This document shows positions 9,409 to 17,706 of a DNA stretch of 61,440 nucleotides, piece after piece; position 1 is the first letter of the stretch, and each line of letters opens with the position of its first letter. The translations under genes and the position numbers were made by a program. The stretch lies in NCBI GenBank assembly GCA_947174275.1, contig CAMWIJ010000008.1, positions 1 to 61,440 of the forward strand. Direction: 5' to 3'. Below the pieces are notes generated by a model. That model was given only the letters and a program-made list of their open reading frames with translations. It searched no databases and was not told the DNA's origin. The DNA is from an uncultured Muribaculaceae bacterium. Its GTDB lineage: Bacteria; Bacteroidota; Bacteroidia; Bacteroidales; Muribaculaceae.

Positions 9409-9657
9409 ATGTTACAATTCATACTTTGTGGTTGGGGAACATACGTAGGTGCGCTTGGAAACGCGGAAAAAAATTATCCAGGAATTATTCCGTGGCTGTT
9501 GCTGTCGGCACTTGGTGCCGGGATTGTCGCAGCGATAGTTTTTGGAGTTGCTTATATGTTTAGCGATGCGGGGAAAGAAAAAGAAAATGCAAAAGCTGCT
9601 GGTGGGCTCGCGTTTGTAGCACTTATGATTATTTCTATTATAGTGTATATCAGTTGA
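9409..9657 (+). CDS. Small two-helix membrane protein, unknown
   Basis: I do not recognise this 82-residue protein. It has two hydrophobic segments (about residues 27-50 and 64-81) joined by a short charged loop (DAGKEKENAK), so it should be an inner-membrane hairpin. The N-terminal 25 residues are weakly hydrophobic. A good -7 element lies just upstream, which supports real expression. It stands alone between the sugar transferase gene and a tRNA pair on the other strand. Confidence 0.6.
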   Translation: MLQFILCGWGTYVGALGNAEKNYPGIIPWLLLSALGAGIVAAIVFGVAYMFSDAGKEKENAKAAGGLAFVALMIISIIVYIS

Positions 9658-9710
9658 AAAATATATTGATTCTCAGCTCAATTCATATATTTCTATCATT
9701 CTCTTTTATT

Positions 9711-9742
9711 GTTAATACGGTTTAATTTCAAACGTTCTTTTA
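9711..9742 (+). repeat. Repeat family 2, half copy
   Basis: This 32-bp stretch (GTTAATACGGTTTAATTTCA...) differs from the right end of the copy at 46681-46712 at about four positions. No clear left arm is present. The rest of the 9658-9926 gap shows no gene. Confidence 0.6.
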
Positions 9743-9926
9743 GAGCAGTAACCGAATTGGCCGGCGCACAGAGTTGGCGTGAACGGCATGATGATATAGA
9801 ATGAGGGCTTCACGAATCGCCGGTTTGCTAATAGCTTATTTACAGTAGACAAAGTTGACTGATTTAGTAAACAGCTGTGACTGAGTAAATCAGAGTCGTG
9901 CGGACGCCCTGCGCTATATGGCATAT

Positions 9927-9960
9927 AAAAAAGTCACAACAGAAATGTTGTGACTTTTTT
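9927..9960 (-). terminator. Terminator of the tRNA transcript
   Basis: AAAGTCACAACA, GAAA loop, TGTTGTGACTTT: a perfect stem with A- and T-runs on both sides, immediately after tRNA-Val on the minus strand. Confidence 0.85.
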
Positions 9961-9963
9961 GTG

Positions 9964-10038
9964 TGATCCATACTGGATTCGAACCAGTGACCTCCTCCCT
10001 GTCAAGGAGGCGCTCTAAACCAACTGAGCTAATGAATC
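9964..10038 (-). tRNA. tRNA-Val (anticodon GAC)
   Basis: A full cloverleaf can be drawn on the minus strand: acceptor GATTCAT/ATGGATC, D arm GCTC/GAGC, anticodon stem CCTCC/GGAGG with loop TTGACAG, and T arm ACTGG-TTCGAAT-CCAGT. The loop places GAC at 34-36, which reads valine codons. CCA is not encoded. It is the second gene of a two-tRNA unit. Confidence 0.93.
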
Positions 10039-10049
10039 TTATCTCTTTG

Positions 10050-10123
10050 TGATCCGGATGCGACTCGAACGCATGACCGTCTGCTTAGAAGGCAGATGCT
10101 CTATCCAGCTGAGCTACCGGACC
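10050..10123 (-). tRNA. tRNA-Arg (anticodon TCT)
   Basis: Cloverleaf on the minus strand: acceptor GGTCCGG/CCGGATC, D arm GCTC/GAGC, anticodon stem TCTGC/GCAGA with loop CTTCTAA giving TCT, T arm ATGCG-TTCGAGT-CGCAT. It reads AGA/AGG arginine codons. It is the first gene of the unit, 11 nt before tRNA-Val. Confidence 0.93.
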
Positions 10124-10144
10124 GACCTTGTTTTAAATTTTATG

Positions 10145-10176
10145 CAAAGGTACGCTTTTAATCGCTATTCTGCAAA
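10145..10176 (-). promoter_or_regulatory. Promoter of the tRNA-Arg/tRNA-Val unit
   Basis: Minus-strand TTTG (10176-10173), 20 bp spacer, TACCTTTG (10152-10145): a complete Bacteroidetes -33/-7 promoter 21 bp before tRNA-Arg. Confidence 0.75.
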
Positions 10177-10231
10177 TATTTTTTTAAGATGCATGGTTAT
10201 TTTATTGTTTATTGCAGTTTATTGCGGAAGT

Positions 10232-13200
10232 TTATTGCGGAAGGAAACGTTCCTGTCCGGGCAATTTGAGCGGGTGGCGTGACAGATAATCCTCGCGCTG
10301 GTCTGCTCCGATTTTGCCAAGTATGAAATAACGTGATTTCGGGTTGAGTATAATCAGTCCGGCTGTCGATGCAGGCGGATTGAGTGCGCCGCTTTCGGTC
10401 GGCCGCATATCCACTCTGCTGAAATCGACGATCTTGTCAAGAATGAACATCAGCGACTGGTCAGGAAGTGACGGGTAGCCGACAGCCGGGCGGATAGATG
10501 TCATTTCGTAGTCAAGATCGGTGAGGTTAACTTCATCTGATGAGTAATTCCAGTCGTGAAGGGCCTGGCGGTGGGTGGCTTCAGTGGCTGCTTCCGCAAG
10601 GCGGTCGGCGACTGTGCGGTAAACGAGTCCCTTGTATTCGTCGACGGCCGATATCTCGTCGACAAGATGTTGCAGGCTTGTTCCGGTCGATACTGCGAAT
10701 ACTCCAACATAGTCATCAGGCGTAGAGCCGTCGGGTGAAGATTTGACAAAATCTGACAGTGCGAGCCGCTCCCGGCCGTTGTCGTCCTGTTGCTGTCGCA
10801 ATGTCGGTATGATGAACCTTCCCTTGTCGGTTGCGATTACGATTTCGTCGTCAGTCGTTGACAGAGCCGGATGGCAGTCGACAGTGGCTTTGATTTTTCC
10901 TGTTTCCGATGCAATGTGCCTCAGAGCTTCGTCAGCATCCAGCAGCAGTCGCTGCGCTTCCATAGCTTTGGCCTGTTTTTGCGACGATGGCAGGTGGGTA
11001 TGTGCGTGGCAACTGCATGAGCGCCGGCTGTCGGGAGCAAGCGATGCAAACGATGCATCGAGTTTCCATGCCGCAAGAAACGCGCGCCAGTTGATGAGCG
11101 GGCGCAATGTGTCGATATCCCACTGGTAGGCGAGTGGCCCGGGAGTCAGTCGCTCCTTTATATCATCGTCAGGAGTGCATTGGGGGCGCAGGGCACGGGC
11201 TTCGGCAAGTGACAGCAGCCGTACCGGCGAGCCTGCCGAGTCGCGAAGATGCTGCTGCTCTGAGATTAGTCTGCTGCCGGCTTCAGCACTGGTGGCAGGG
11301 TCGATAAATTCCTTTACGCGTCCGGGCATCTGTGCGGCGTCGCGGGTATGGACTACGGGCGATGAGTAAAGCGGTGCTATCTTCAACGCAGTGTGAAGGT
11401 CAGATGTGGTGGCCCCTCCGATAAACAACGGCATTGTGAGGCCAGTCTGTGCCATCAGGCGCGCTACGTTGCACATCTCTTCGAGTGACGGGGTGATAAG
11501 CCCTGAGAGTCCCACAAGGTCGGCATTCTCCTGACGCGCACGTTCCACAATGGTTTCAGCCGGCACCATGACTCCGAGGTCGATTACCTCAAATCCGTTG
11601 CAACGCATTATCACTGAAACGATATTTTTGCCTATGTCGTGCACGTCACCCTTGACTGTTGCGATTACCATCTTCGGGCGTGTCGCGCCTGTCTGTGACG
11701 CGCCTGAGGCTTTTTCAGCTTCGATTACAGGTGTCAGGATATCTACGGCCGCTTTCATGGCCGAAGCGCTCTTTACCACCTGTGGCAAAAAAATCTTGCC
11801 TTCGCCGAAGCGCTGTCCCACGAGGTTCATGGCGTCCATCAGCGGGCCGTTGATAACACCTACGGCCGAGCCTGTCTGCTGCAGTGCCGCGTTGACCAGC
11901 GCCTCAAGACCGTTGGCCGAGCCGCGTGCCACTGCAGAGGTCAGAGCCTCTGACGGTGACATCGTTGATATATCAATTGCCGGAGCTGTGGCAATTCCCT
12001 CGCTTTTCTGTTGCAGCAGATGCTGGGCCTCTTCAACAAGACGGTCGGCGGCATCGGGGTCGGTGTCAAGTATCACATCCTCGACCAGACGGGTCAGTCG
12101 GGTGGGGATGTCGTCGGGTGAGGGCAGTGACGCCGCATTGACGATAGCCATGTCCATACCTGCGGGAATTGCATGCGAGAGAAATATGGCGTGCATTGCC
12201 TCGCGCACGGTGTTGTTGCCGCGGAAAGAGAATGACAGGTTTGACAGACCTCCGCTTACTTTGGCTTCCGGCAGATTGGCTTTGATCCAGCGTGTCGCCT
12301 CTATGAAGTCGACGGCATAATGATTGTGTTCGGGCATGCCGGTCGCTATCGAAAGTATATTCGGGTCAAAGATTATATCCTGGGGCGGTATGCCTGCCTT
12401 GCGTGTGAGCAGTTCGTAACTTCGTGCGCAGATCTCTATTTTTCTTTCAAACGAAGTCGCTTGCCCCTGCTCGTCGAATGCCATCACCACCATTGCGGCG
12501 CCAAACTGCCGTATGGTCTTTGCGTGCCTGATGAAAGCCTCTTCTCCATTTTTCAGCGATATCGAGTTGACTACAGGTTTGCCCTGAATGGTCTTTAATC
12601 CGGCGAGAATTACATCCCACTCCGACGAGTCGACCATTACGGGTGCCTTTGCGATGTCCGGGTCAATCTGTGTCATGCGTATGAAACGGCTCATGCATTG
12701 TGAGGCGTCAAGCAGAGCGTCATCCATGTTGACATCTACTATCTGTGCGCCTTTTTCAACCTGCGAACGGGCTATTTCAAGTGCTTCGTCGTAATTGTCC
12801 TCCTTTATCAGCCGCAGGAATTTTCGGCTTCCGGCCACATTGCAGCGTTCGCCGACATTGACGAAATTTGTTTCCGTAGAAATTGTCAGAGTATCGAGTC
12901 CGGCGAGTGTCAGCACATTGCCGGGCGCGCGGTAGGGGCGTGGCGAGTGCCGAGCGGCTTCATGCGCTATCGCCGCTATGTGTTCGGGCGTCGTGCCGCA
13001 GCATCCGCCCACTATATTGAGCTGATGCGACTCAAGCAGCGGTCTGAGCGCGTCGGCCATCATCTGCGGGGTCTCGTTGTATTTTCCGAGCTTGTCGGGC
13101 AGTCCGGCGTTGGCATAGACCGATACGCGCGGCACGAGTGTCTGCAGGGTTGCGATGTGCGGCACCATGCCTTCGATGCCGAAACCGCAGTTGAGTCCTA

Positions 13201-13918
13201 CGGCAAACGGATTGGCATGGGCTATGGTGGCAGTGAATGCTTCGAGCGACTGCCCGGAGAGCGTGCGGCCGCTTTCGGTGAGAGTCACCGAAAGGATGAC
13301 CGGCAGGGTAGTGCCGGTGGCAGCAAAAGCATTTTCGGCGGCATATATCGCAGCTTTCGCATTGAGCGTGTCGAAAATGGTCTCGATAATGAGGAGGTCG
13401 ACTCCCCCTTCTATGAGCGCGGATATCTGTGTGGTGTAGGCTTCGGTCATGGTGTCCCAGTCGATAGGGTCGTTGAGCGCTACGGCCATTGTGAGCGATT
13501 TGTTGGTGGGACCGACGCTTCCTGCTACGTATGCTTGCCGGCCTGTGGCGTTGAGATATTCGTCGGCCTGCCCGCGTGCGATGCGCGCCGCGGCAAGGTT
13601 GATTTCTGCCGCGAGGTCTGACAGCGCATAGTCGGCCAGAGATATGGCGTTGGCGTTGAATGAGTTTATTTCTATGATGTCGGCTCCTGCCTCAAGATAC
13701 CGGCGGTGAATGTCGGCGACGGCTTCCGGTTGTGTCAGACACAATATGTCATTGCAGCCGCGCAGATTTGTATTGTGGGAGGCAAAGCGTGTGCCGCGGA
13801 AATCTGTTTCCGAAAGATTAAGACTCTGCAACATGGTGCCGAACGCACCGTCAAGTATTATGACGCGCTTGTCGGCCATCGCGACAAGCTGTTGTGAACG
13901 TATAGGAAATTCTGTCAT
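10232..13918 (-). CDS. metH: Cobalamin-dependent methionine synthase
   Basis: Transfers the methyl group of methyltetrahydrofolate through cobalamin to homocysteine in the last step of methionine synthesis. All four modules are present in order. First comes the homocysteine domain with zinc cysteines (GLNCGFG and [10 protein letters not shown]). Next is the pterin domain ([16 protein letters not shown], then MVDSS). The cap and B12 domain carries the cobalt-ligand motif GDVHDIGKN. The AdoMet reactivation domain has [13 protein letters not shown] near the C-terminus. I chose ATG 13918 ([10 protein letters not shown]); the longer frame to 14017 would cover the promoter and is not family-like. 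Length is 1228 residues. It is a single gene, and its cofactor need links it to the btu locus 5 kb away. Confidence 0.96.
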   Translation of the reverse strand: MTEFPIRSQQLVAMADKRVIILDGAFGTMLQSLNLSETDFRGTRFASHNTNLRGCNDILCLTQPEAVADIHRRYLEAGADIIEINSFNANAISLADYALSDLAAEINLAAARIARGQADEYLNATGRQAYVAGSVGPTNKSLTMAVALNDPIDWDTMTEAYTTQISALIEGGVDLLIIETIFDTLNAKAAIYAAENAFAATGTTLPVILSVTLTESGRTLSGQSLEAFTATIAHANPFAVGLNCGFGIEGMVPHIATLQTLVPRVSVYANAGLPDKLGKYNETPQMMADALRPLLESHQLNIVGGCCGTTPEHIAAIAHEAARHSPRPYRAPGNVLTLAGLDTLTISTETNFVNVGERCNVAGSRKFLRLIKEDNYDEALEIARSQVEKGAQIVDVNMDDALLDASQCMSRFIRMTQIDPDIAKAPVMVDSSEWDVILAGLKTIQGKPVVNSISLKNGEEAFIRHAKTIRQFGAAMVVMAFDEQGQATSFERKIEICARSYELLTRKAGIPPQDIIFDPNILSIATGMPEHNHYAVDFIEATRWIKANLPEAKVSGGLSNLSFSFRGNNTVREAMHAIFLSHAIPAGMDMAIVNAASLPSPDDIPTRLTRLVEDVILDTDPDAADRLVEEAQHLLQQKSEGIATAPAIDISTMSPSEALTSAVARGSANGLEALVNAALQQTGSAVGVINGPLMDAMNLVGQRFGEGKIFLPQVVKSASAMKAAVDILTPVIEAEKASGASQTGATRPKMVIATVKGDVHDIGKNIVSVIMRCNGFEVIDLGVMVPAETIVERARQENADLVGLSGLITPSLEEMCNVARLMAQTGLTMPLFIGGATTSDLHTALKIAPLYSSPVVHTRDAAQMPGRVKEFIDPATSAEAGSRLISEQQHLRDSAGSPVRLLSLAEARALRPQCTPDDDIKERLTPGPLAYQWDIDTLRPLINWRAFLAAWKLDASFASLAPDSRRSCSCHAHTHLPSSQKQAKAMEAQRLLLDADEALRHIASETGKIKATVDCHPALSTTDDEIVIATDKGRFIIPTLRQQQDDNGRERLALSDFVKSSPDGSTPDDYVGVFAVSTGTSLQHLVDEISAVDEYKGLVYRTVADRLAEAATEATHRQALHDWNYSSDEVNLTDLDYEMTSIRPAVGYPSLPDQSLMFILDKIVDFSRVDMRPTESGALNPPASTAGLIILNPKSRYFILGKIGADQREDYLSRHPLKLPGQERFLPQ

Positions 13919-13941
13919 TATAGAATTCTGTTGATTTGTCG

Positions 13942-13949
13942 CAAATTTA
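13942..13949 (-). promoter_or_regulatory. -7 promoter element of metH
   Basis: Minus-strand TAAATTTG, 23 bp before the chosen metH ATG. The leader is too short for a riboswitch. Confidence 0.55.
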
Positions 13950-14087
13950 CAAAAAAATGTTGTAAAAATATGTTTTACGGTTATGATGAGTGGCGATTTA
14001 TCTGTTATATACAACAATAGTATGATAACGATTGTTAATATTGCAGACTATTTATTATATGTGGAGAGATAAATAATTTGTTACATT

Positions 14088-15434
14088 ATGAAAAAACTGA
14101 CCAACCTGCTGGTAGCTCTTTTGGCGACAGTGAGCGTTGCCGCAGCTGACACTGACGGCATAATGACGAAGGGTGTTGTTGCCGGTCTTGACTCGCTGAC
14201 CGCCGATGAAATCCGGACTGAGCGGCTCAAACAGAGTCACAAAATAATCTATGTCGGAGATGGCGAAAAAGCGTCTGACGATTCGATAGCGCGTACGGTG
14301 GCGTTGTTTTATGTCGACCAATACCGTCATTTCCAGGACCCTCTCGCACCATATTTCCTGTTTATGAGCAAGGATGCCAAACTGGCTATGGGCATCGGCG
14401 GCTGTATCCGTATGAGAGCATGGGGCGACTTTGACGGCTCTGTGCCTGTCAACGGTTTTATCCCGTATATGATACCTGTGCCGCGCGACCCCGATCAGAT
14501 GAAACGTATCGGCGGGACGCCGGCCGGCTCGGCTCTGTTTTTCAAAATCATCGGACGAAGCGATATGTTCGGCGACATAATCGGATATATACAGTGTGAT
14601 TTTTCCGGCCCTGATAATGTCGGTTTCAAACTGAAAAAGGCCTACGTCACAATTTCCGACTGGACTGTCGGCTATGCCGCCACCACGTTCAGCGATCCGG
14701 CGGCCGAGGCGCCTACAATCGACGGCGGCGGCCAGAACGGCAAGACCGCGCATACCGACCTGCTGCTGAGATGGCAGCATGAGTTCGCATCTCACTGGGA
14801 GGCTGCGGTGTCGCTGGAAATGCCGAAGTCGCAGGTCGATGCCGACGGTGTGCTTACCAAAAAACTTGACGACTATCTCCCAGATCTCGCGGCGTTCGGC
14901 CAGTATAATCTGCCGCACAACGGACATGTGCGTCTGTCGGGTATCCTGCGCACTATTCCGTATAGAAATCTGGTGACGGGAAGTCGCAAGACAGTGATGG
15001 GTTGGGGCGTGCAGGCATCTACGGTGTTCTATCCTGTCAACAGACTCGGGGTGTTCGGAATAGTGAACACCGGAAAAGGCTACGAAAGCTATCTTGCCGA
15101 CATGTCGATTGGCGCATACGACCTTGTCGCCGACGGCAGCACTCCCGGCCGCTTGTACGCTCCGCTGACACTCGGTCTTAATTTCGGCCTTAAATACAAT
15201 ATAACACAGAGTGTGTATGCATGTGCCGCCTTAGGTCGTGTCGGTTATTATCCCGACTACAAGGTAGAGGGCACAGACTACCGTTACGGACTGTATGGAG
15301 CTTTCAATGTATTCTGGGATATGTCGCCGCGTCTGCAGGTCGGAGCGGAATATCTGATCGGCTCGCGCCACAACTTCAACGGCGAGCACAATCACGCCAA
15401 CCGTGTCGACTTCCTGTTTCAGTTCTCGTTCTGA
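14088..15434 (+). CDS. Porin-like outer-membrane protein (DcaP/OprP type)
   Basis: Predicted beta-barrel outer-membrane channel of 448 residues. A signal peptide (MKKLTNLLVALLATVSVAAA) is followed by about 60 periplasmic-type residues. The rest consists of alternating amphipathic strands (FKLKKAYVTISDWTVGYAATTF, HEFASHWEAAVSLEMP), ending in FLFQFSF with the terminal Phe typical of barrels. The arrangement resembles DcaP-like porins. The substrate cannot be read from the sequence. A long antisense frame (14055-14927) is a shadow. No clear terminator follows; repeat family 1 copy B lies just downstream. Confidence 0.75.
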   Translation: MKKLTNLLVALLATVSVAAADTDGIMTKGVVAGLDSLTADEIRTERLKQSHKIIYVGDGEKASDDSIARTVALFYVDQYRHFQDPLAPYFLFMSKDAKLAMGIGGCIRMRAWGDFDGSVPVNGFIPYMIPVPRDPDQMKRIGGTPAGSALFFKIIGRSDMFGDIIGYIQCDFSGPDNVGFKLKKAYVTISDWTVGYAATTFSDPAAEAPTIDGGGQNGKTAHTDLLLRWQHEFASHWEAAVSLEMPKSQVDADGVLTKKLDDYLPDLAAFGQYNLPHNGHVRLSGILRTIPYRNLVTGSRKTVMGWGVQASTVFYPVNRLGVFGIVNTGKGYESYLADMSIGAYDLVADGSTPGRLYAPLTLGLNFGLKYNITQSVYACAALGRVGYYPDYKVEGTDYRYGLYGAFNVFWDMSPRLQVGAEYLIGSRHNFNGEHNHANRVDFLFQFSF

Positions 15435-15451
15435 AAAAATATAATCGGTGG

Positions 15452-15586
15452 GGTGTTGCAGAACTTCATATTGTAGGGACACACGAGCCGTGTATCCGAA
15501 ATTAATGCTGATAATCAGTATGTTGGCGGACGCCACGAGCCGTGCGTCCCTACTTTTTGAGGATTCCTCTGAGTTCTGCAGCATCC
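15452..15586. repeat. Palindromic repeat family 1, copy B
   Basis: Outer ends GGTGTTGCAGAACTTCA and TTCTGCAGCATCC enclose GTAGGGACACACGAGCCGTG and the inverted CACGAGCCGTGCGTCCCTAC. The inner palindrome is partly eroded compared with copy A. It lies between the convergent porin and rpsP genes. Confidence 0.8.
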
Positions 15587-15610
15587 TTTCGGACGGATAA
15601 AAAGAAAACA

Positions 15611-15648
15611 TAAAAAACGCCCGCACGATGTAATATCATGCGGGCGCT
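15611..15648 (-). terminator. Terminator of rpsP
   Basis: CGCCCGCA / TGCGGGCG stem with an A-run on the plus side, giving a T-run on the minus-strand transcript after rpsP. Confidence 0.75.
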
Positions 15649-15696
15649 ATTAGTTCGCTTTTATCGACATGAAGTCGAAAGCTTGGTAAAAGCTGA

Positions 15697-16257
15697 TTAT
15701 TCAGCGGCGGGAGCCTCAGCAGCCTCTTCAGTAGCGGCTTCGGCAGCTTCTGCCTCTGCTTTTGCTGCGGCTTCAGCTTCAGCCTTTGCAGCAGCGATTT
15801 CAGCTTTCTTCTTAGCTACGACCTCAGCTTTTGCTTTGTTCTTAGCCTGCTCTTCCTCAAGACGAGTTTTGGCGTCGAGAGCTTTCTTGTCGGCCATAGA
15901 AGTCTTAACTGCGTCAACGGCTGCCTGCTTTTTGCTTTTCCAGGCATCGAAGCGACGCTGAGCTTCTGCTTCGTCAAAAGCACCTTTCTTTACACCGCCC
16001 TGGAGATGTTTCATCAACAGAACGCCCTCGTTAGAGAGAATAGTACGTACGGTGTCGGTAGGTTGTGCGCCGACATTGACCCAATACAAAGCCCGTTCGA
16101 AATTCAAAGTTATTGTAGCAGGATTAGTGTTAGGATTATAAGAACCTATCCTTTCAATAAATTTACCATCTCGTGGTGCTCTGCTATCGGCGATTACAAT
16201 GGGATAAAACGCGTAGTTCTTACGACCGTGGCGCTGTAATCTGATTTTAGTTGCCAT
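15697..16257 (-). CDS. rpsP: 30S ribosomal protein S16 with long C-terminal extension
   Basis: Small-subunit ribosomal protein. Residues 1-80 are a standard S16 ([46 protein letters not shown]). From about residue 95 to 186 the protein continues as a Lys/Glu then Ala/Glu-rich helical tail. Bacteroidetes S16 proteins are commonly longer than the about 80-90 residues of E. coli S16, so this extension is probably genuine. It has its own promoter and terminator and is not in the usual rimM-trmD operon here. Confidence 0.95.
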   Translation of the reverse strand: MATKIRLQRHGRKNYAFYPIVIADSRAPRDGKFIERIGSYNPNTNPATITLNFERALYWVNVGAQPTDTVRTILSNEGVLLMKHLQGGVKKGAFDEAEAQRRFDAWKSKKQAAVDAVKTSMADKKALDAKTRLEEEQAKNKAKAEVVAKKKAEIAAAKAEAEAAAKAEAEAAEAATEEAAEAPAAE

Positions 16258-16311
16258 TAATTAATTTGTTTAAATTGATTTGATTTGGTTTTGTATTGTT
16301 TTGAAGCGGCA

Positions 16312-16342
16312 CAAAGATACGACTTTTTTTCCGCCCCGCAAA
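16312..16342 (-). promoter_or_regulatory. Promoter of rpsP
   Basis: Minus-strand TTTG (16342-16339), 19 bp, TATCTTTG (16319-16312), 55 bp before the ATG. Confidence 0.7.
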
Positions 16343-16563
16343 ATATATCGCTCATAAAATTTCAGATAAAACCTTAATTAGTTTGTCATTAAATGCTATG
16401 ACGTCTTAAGGTAAGAAACTGTTATTCTTTTGCCGGCGCTGTTGTTCTCCAATGTTATTGTGCATATTGGGAGATGCAATGTATGATTTTGGCGCATTTT
16501 AATTGGTGTCAGGTCTTAATTTTGTGGGCAAAAGAGGTCTTTGACATTTTGTTTTTTATGGGA
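16343..16563. other. AT-rich spacer without recognised features
   Basis: About 220 bp between the rpsP promoter and repeat copy C. I see no gene, RNA fold or promoter that I can support. Confidence 0.5.
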
Positions 16564-16686
16564 GGTGTTGCAGAATTTCATATTGTAGGGACGAACGAGT
16601 CGTATGTTTGTCAATGCCTTGATTATCAGGTATAATATTCGGACGCACGAGCCGTGAGTCCCTACAATATGAAGTGTTGCAACACC
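16564..16686. repeat. Palindromic repeat family 1, copy C
   Basis: The terminal 29 bp at each end (GGTGTTGCAGAATTTCATAT... and its inverted partner ending TGCAACACC) match with three differences. This is the clearest view of the terminal inverted repeats. The inner palindrome is degenerate on the left side. Confidence 0.85.
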
Positions 16687-16722
16687 CTTATTGGGGGCGT
16701 CATCATGGGGTTGTGGATTTGC

Positions 16723-17655
16723 TTAGTCAGGCCTTTGGTATTCGTCGGGGATATCGGCGAGCTGTTCGTTGACGTATTCGATGTCGATTGTCGCTTCGTC
16801 GAGCCATGCGGCGAATTGGTTGAAATTTTCGAAGTCGTAGGATTGGGCTATCTCTTTTTTCGCTTTTTTGTCAAGCGAGTCGGGTGCTGCCGCGATGTCG
16901 CGCAACCGGAGGTAGGAGTATACGCCGCCGCAGTCGTCGATTGGCTGGAAGTCGCATTTCCATTTGACGCATTCGGCAACTTCGCCAGTCCGATCCATCA
17001 CTTCAAGCACGCTGACAGTGAAAATCCAGTCATCGCCAAAATCGTAGACATATTCGAGCTTGTCACCTTTTTTCGAGAGAAATCCCGAGACGGGAGTTGT
17101 GTCGGCATCATGTGTCCATTCATCAAGCCCGAATGAAAAGTCTCCGTCTGTCGGTATGCCTATCTGCAGGTCCGGGTTATACGCTTGGTGCTGGAACTGC
17201 CACAGGTGGCAGTCCGACAATCCTGTGGCGGCCTGGATTGCATAGTGGAGCTGTGAGAAATTGAAGTCGGCAGGAATGACAAGTTCACGCCACATAGGTG
17301 GCTTGGATACATCTTTCATCTGCACCTTGATTCTGAGTGATTTATTTTCGGCCTCGGGCATAGGGACGACCGAATCCGAGATAGGCCGTGGACGCAGGAA
17401 CTCCCTGAGGTCGTTATCGTCATCTTCATCGTCATCTTCATCGAAGCCATTGCCGCCATGCTGTAAATGCATATCGAGCATCATGTCACGTATCTTAGCC
17501 TTGTCAATGCCGCTTTTGAGGAATGCGTCATATTCCTCTGCACTGATGCCCATTTCAGACATTGCTGTCATGATCATCAGTTTCATTGAGTTATACTCAT
17601 TTACATCATTGTCGAGCGGAGTTGCATTTTCAATTGTTCGCTTTTTCTTTGACAT
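16723..17655 (-). CDS. pRiA4b ORF-3-like protein
   Basis: A 310-residue soluble protein of the plasmid pRiA4b ORF-3 family. The family domain is at about residues 105-285 (IKVQMKDVSKPPMWRELVIP, FSQLHYAIQAATGLSDCHLW, LEYVYDFGDDWIFTV, CDFQPIDDCGG). The N-terminal 100 residues contain a short helical segment and an acidic stretch (DEDDDEDDDN). The family is widespread near mobile DNA but its function is unknown. No transposase is present here. It lies 51 bp after the patatin gene on the same strand and could share its transcript. Confidence 0.85.
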   Translation of the reverse strand: MSKKKRTIENATPLDNDVNEYNSMKLMIMTAMSEMGISAEEYDAFLKSGIDKAKIRDMMLDMHLQHGGNGFDEDDDEDDDNDLREFLRPRPISDSVVPMPEAENKSLRIKVQMKDVSKPPMWRELVIPADFNFSQLHYAIQAATGLSDCHLWQFQHQAYNPDLQIGIPTDGDFSFGLDEWTHDADTTPVSGFLSKKGDKLEYVYDFGDDWIFTVSVLEVMDRTGEVAECVKWKCDFQPIDDCGGVYSYLRLRDIAAAPDSLDKKAKKEIAQSYDFENFNQFAAWLDEATIDIEYVNEQLADIPDEYQRPD

Positions 17656-17706
17656 TTTAATGTGATTTGTTTGTAAAATATATTTCCGGTAATTTGTCCT
17701 TGCTTG

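Noticed and set aside
12947-13621. 224-codon plus-strand frame inside metH
   Set aside because: Lies wholly opposite the homocysteine domain of metH and has no recognisable features.
14055-14927. 290-codon frame on the minus strand opposite the porin-like gene
   Set aside because: The plus-strand frame has a signal peptide, barrel pattern and terminal Phe; the antisense frame is rich in Arg and His with no domain.
16723-17655. Mobile element call because of the pRiA4b ORF-3 / IS passenger name
   Set aside because: No transposase, terminal repeats or target duplication around the gene; the family is common in chromosomes.
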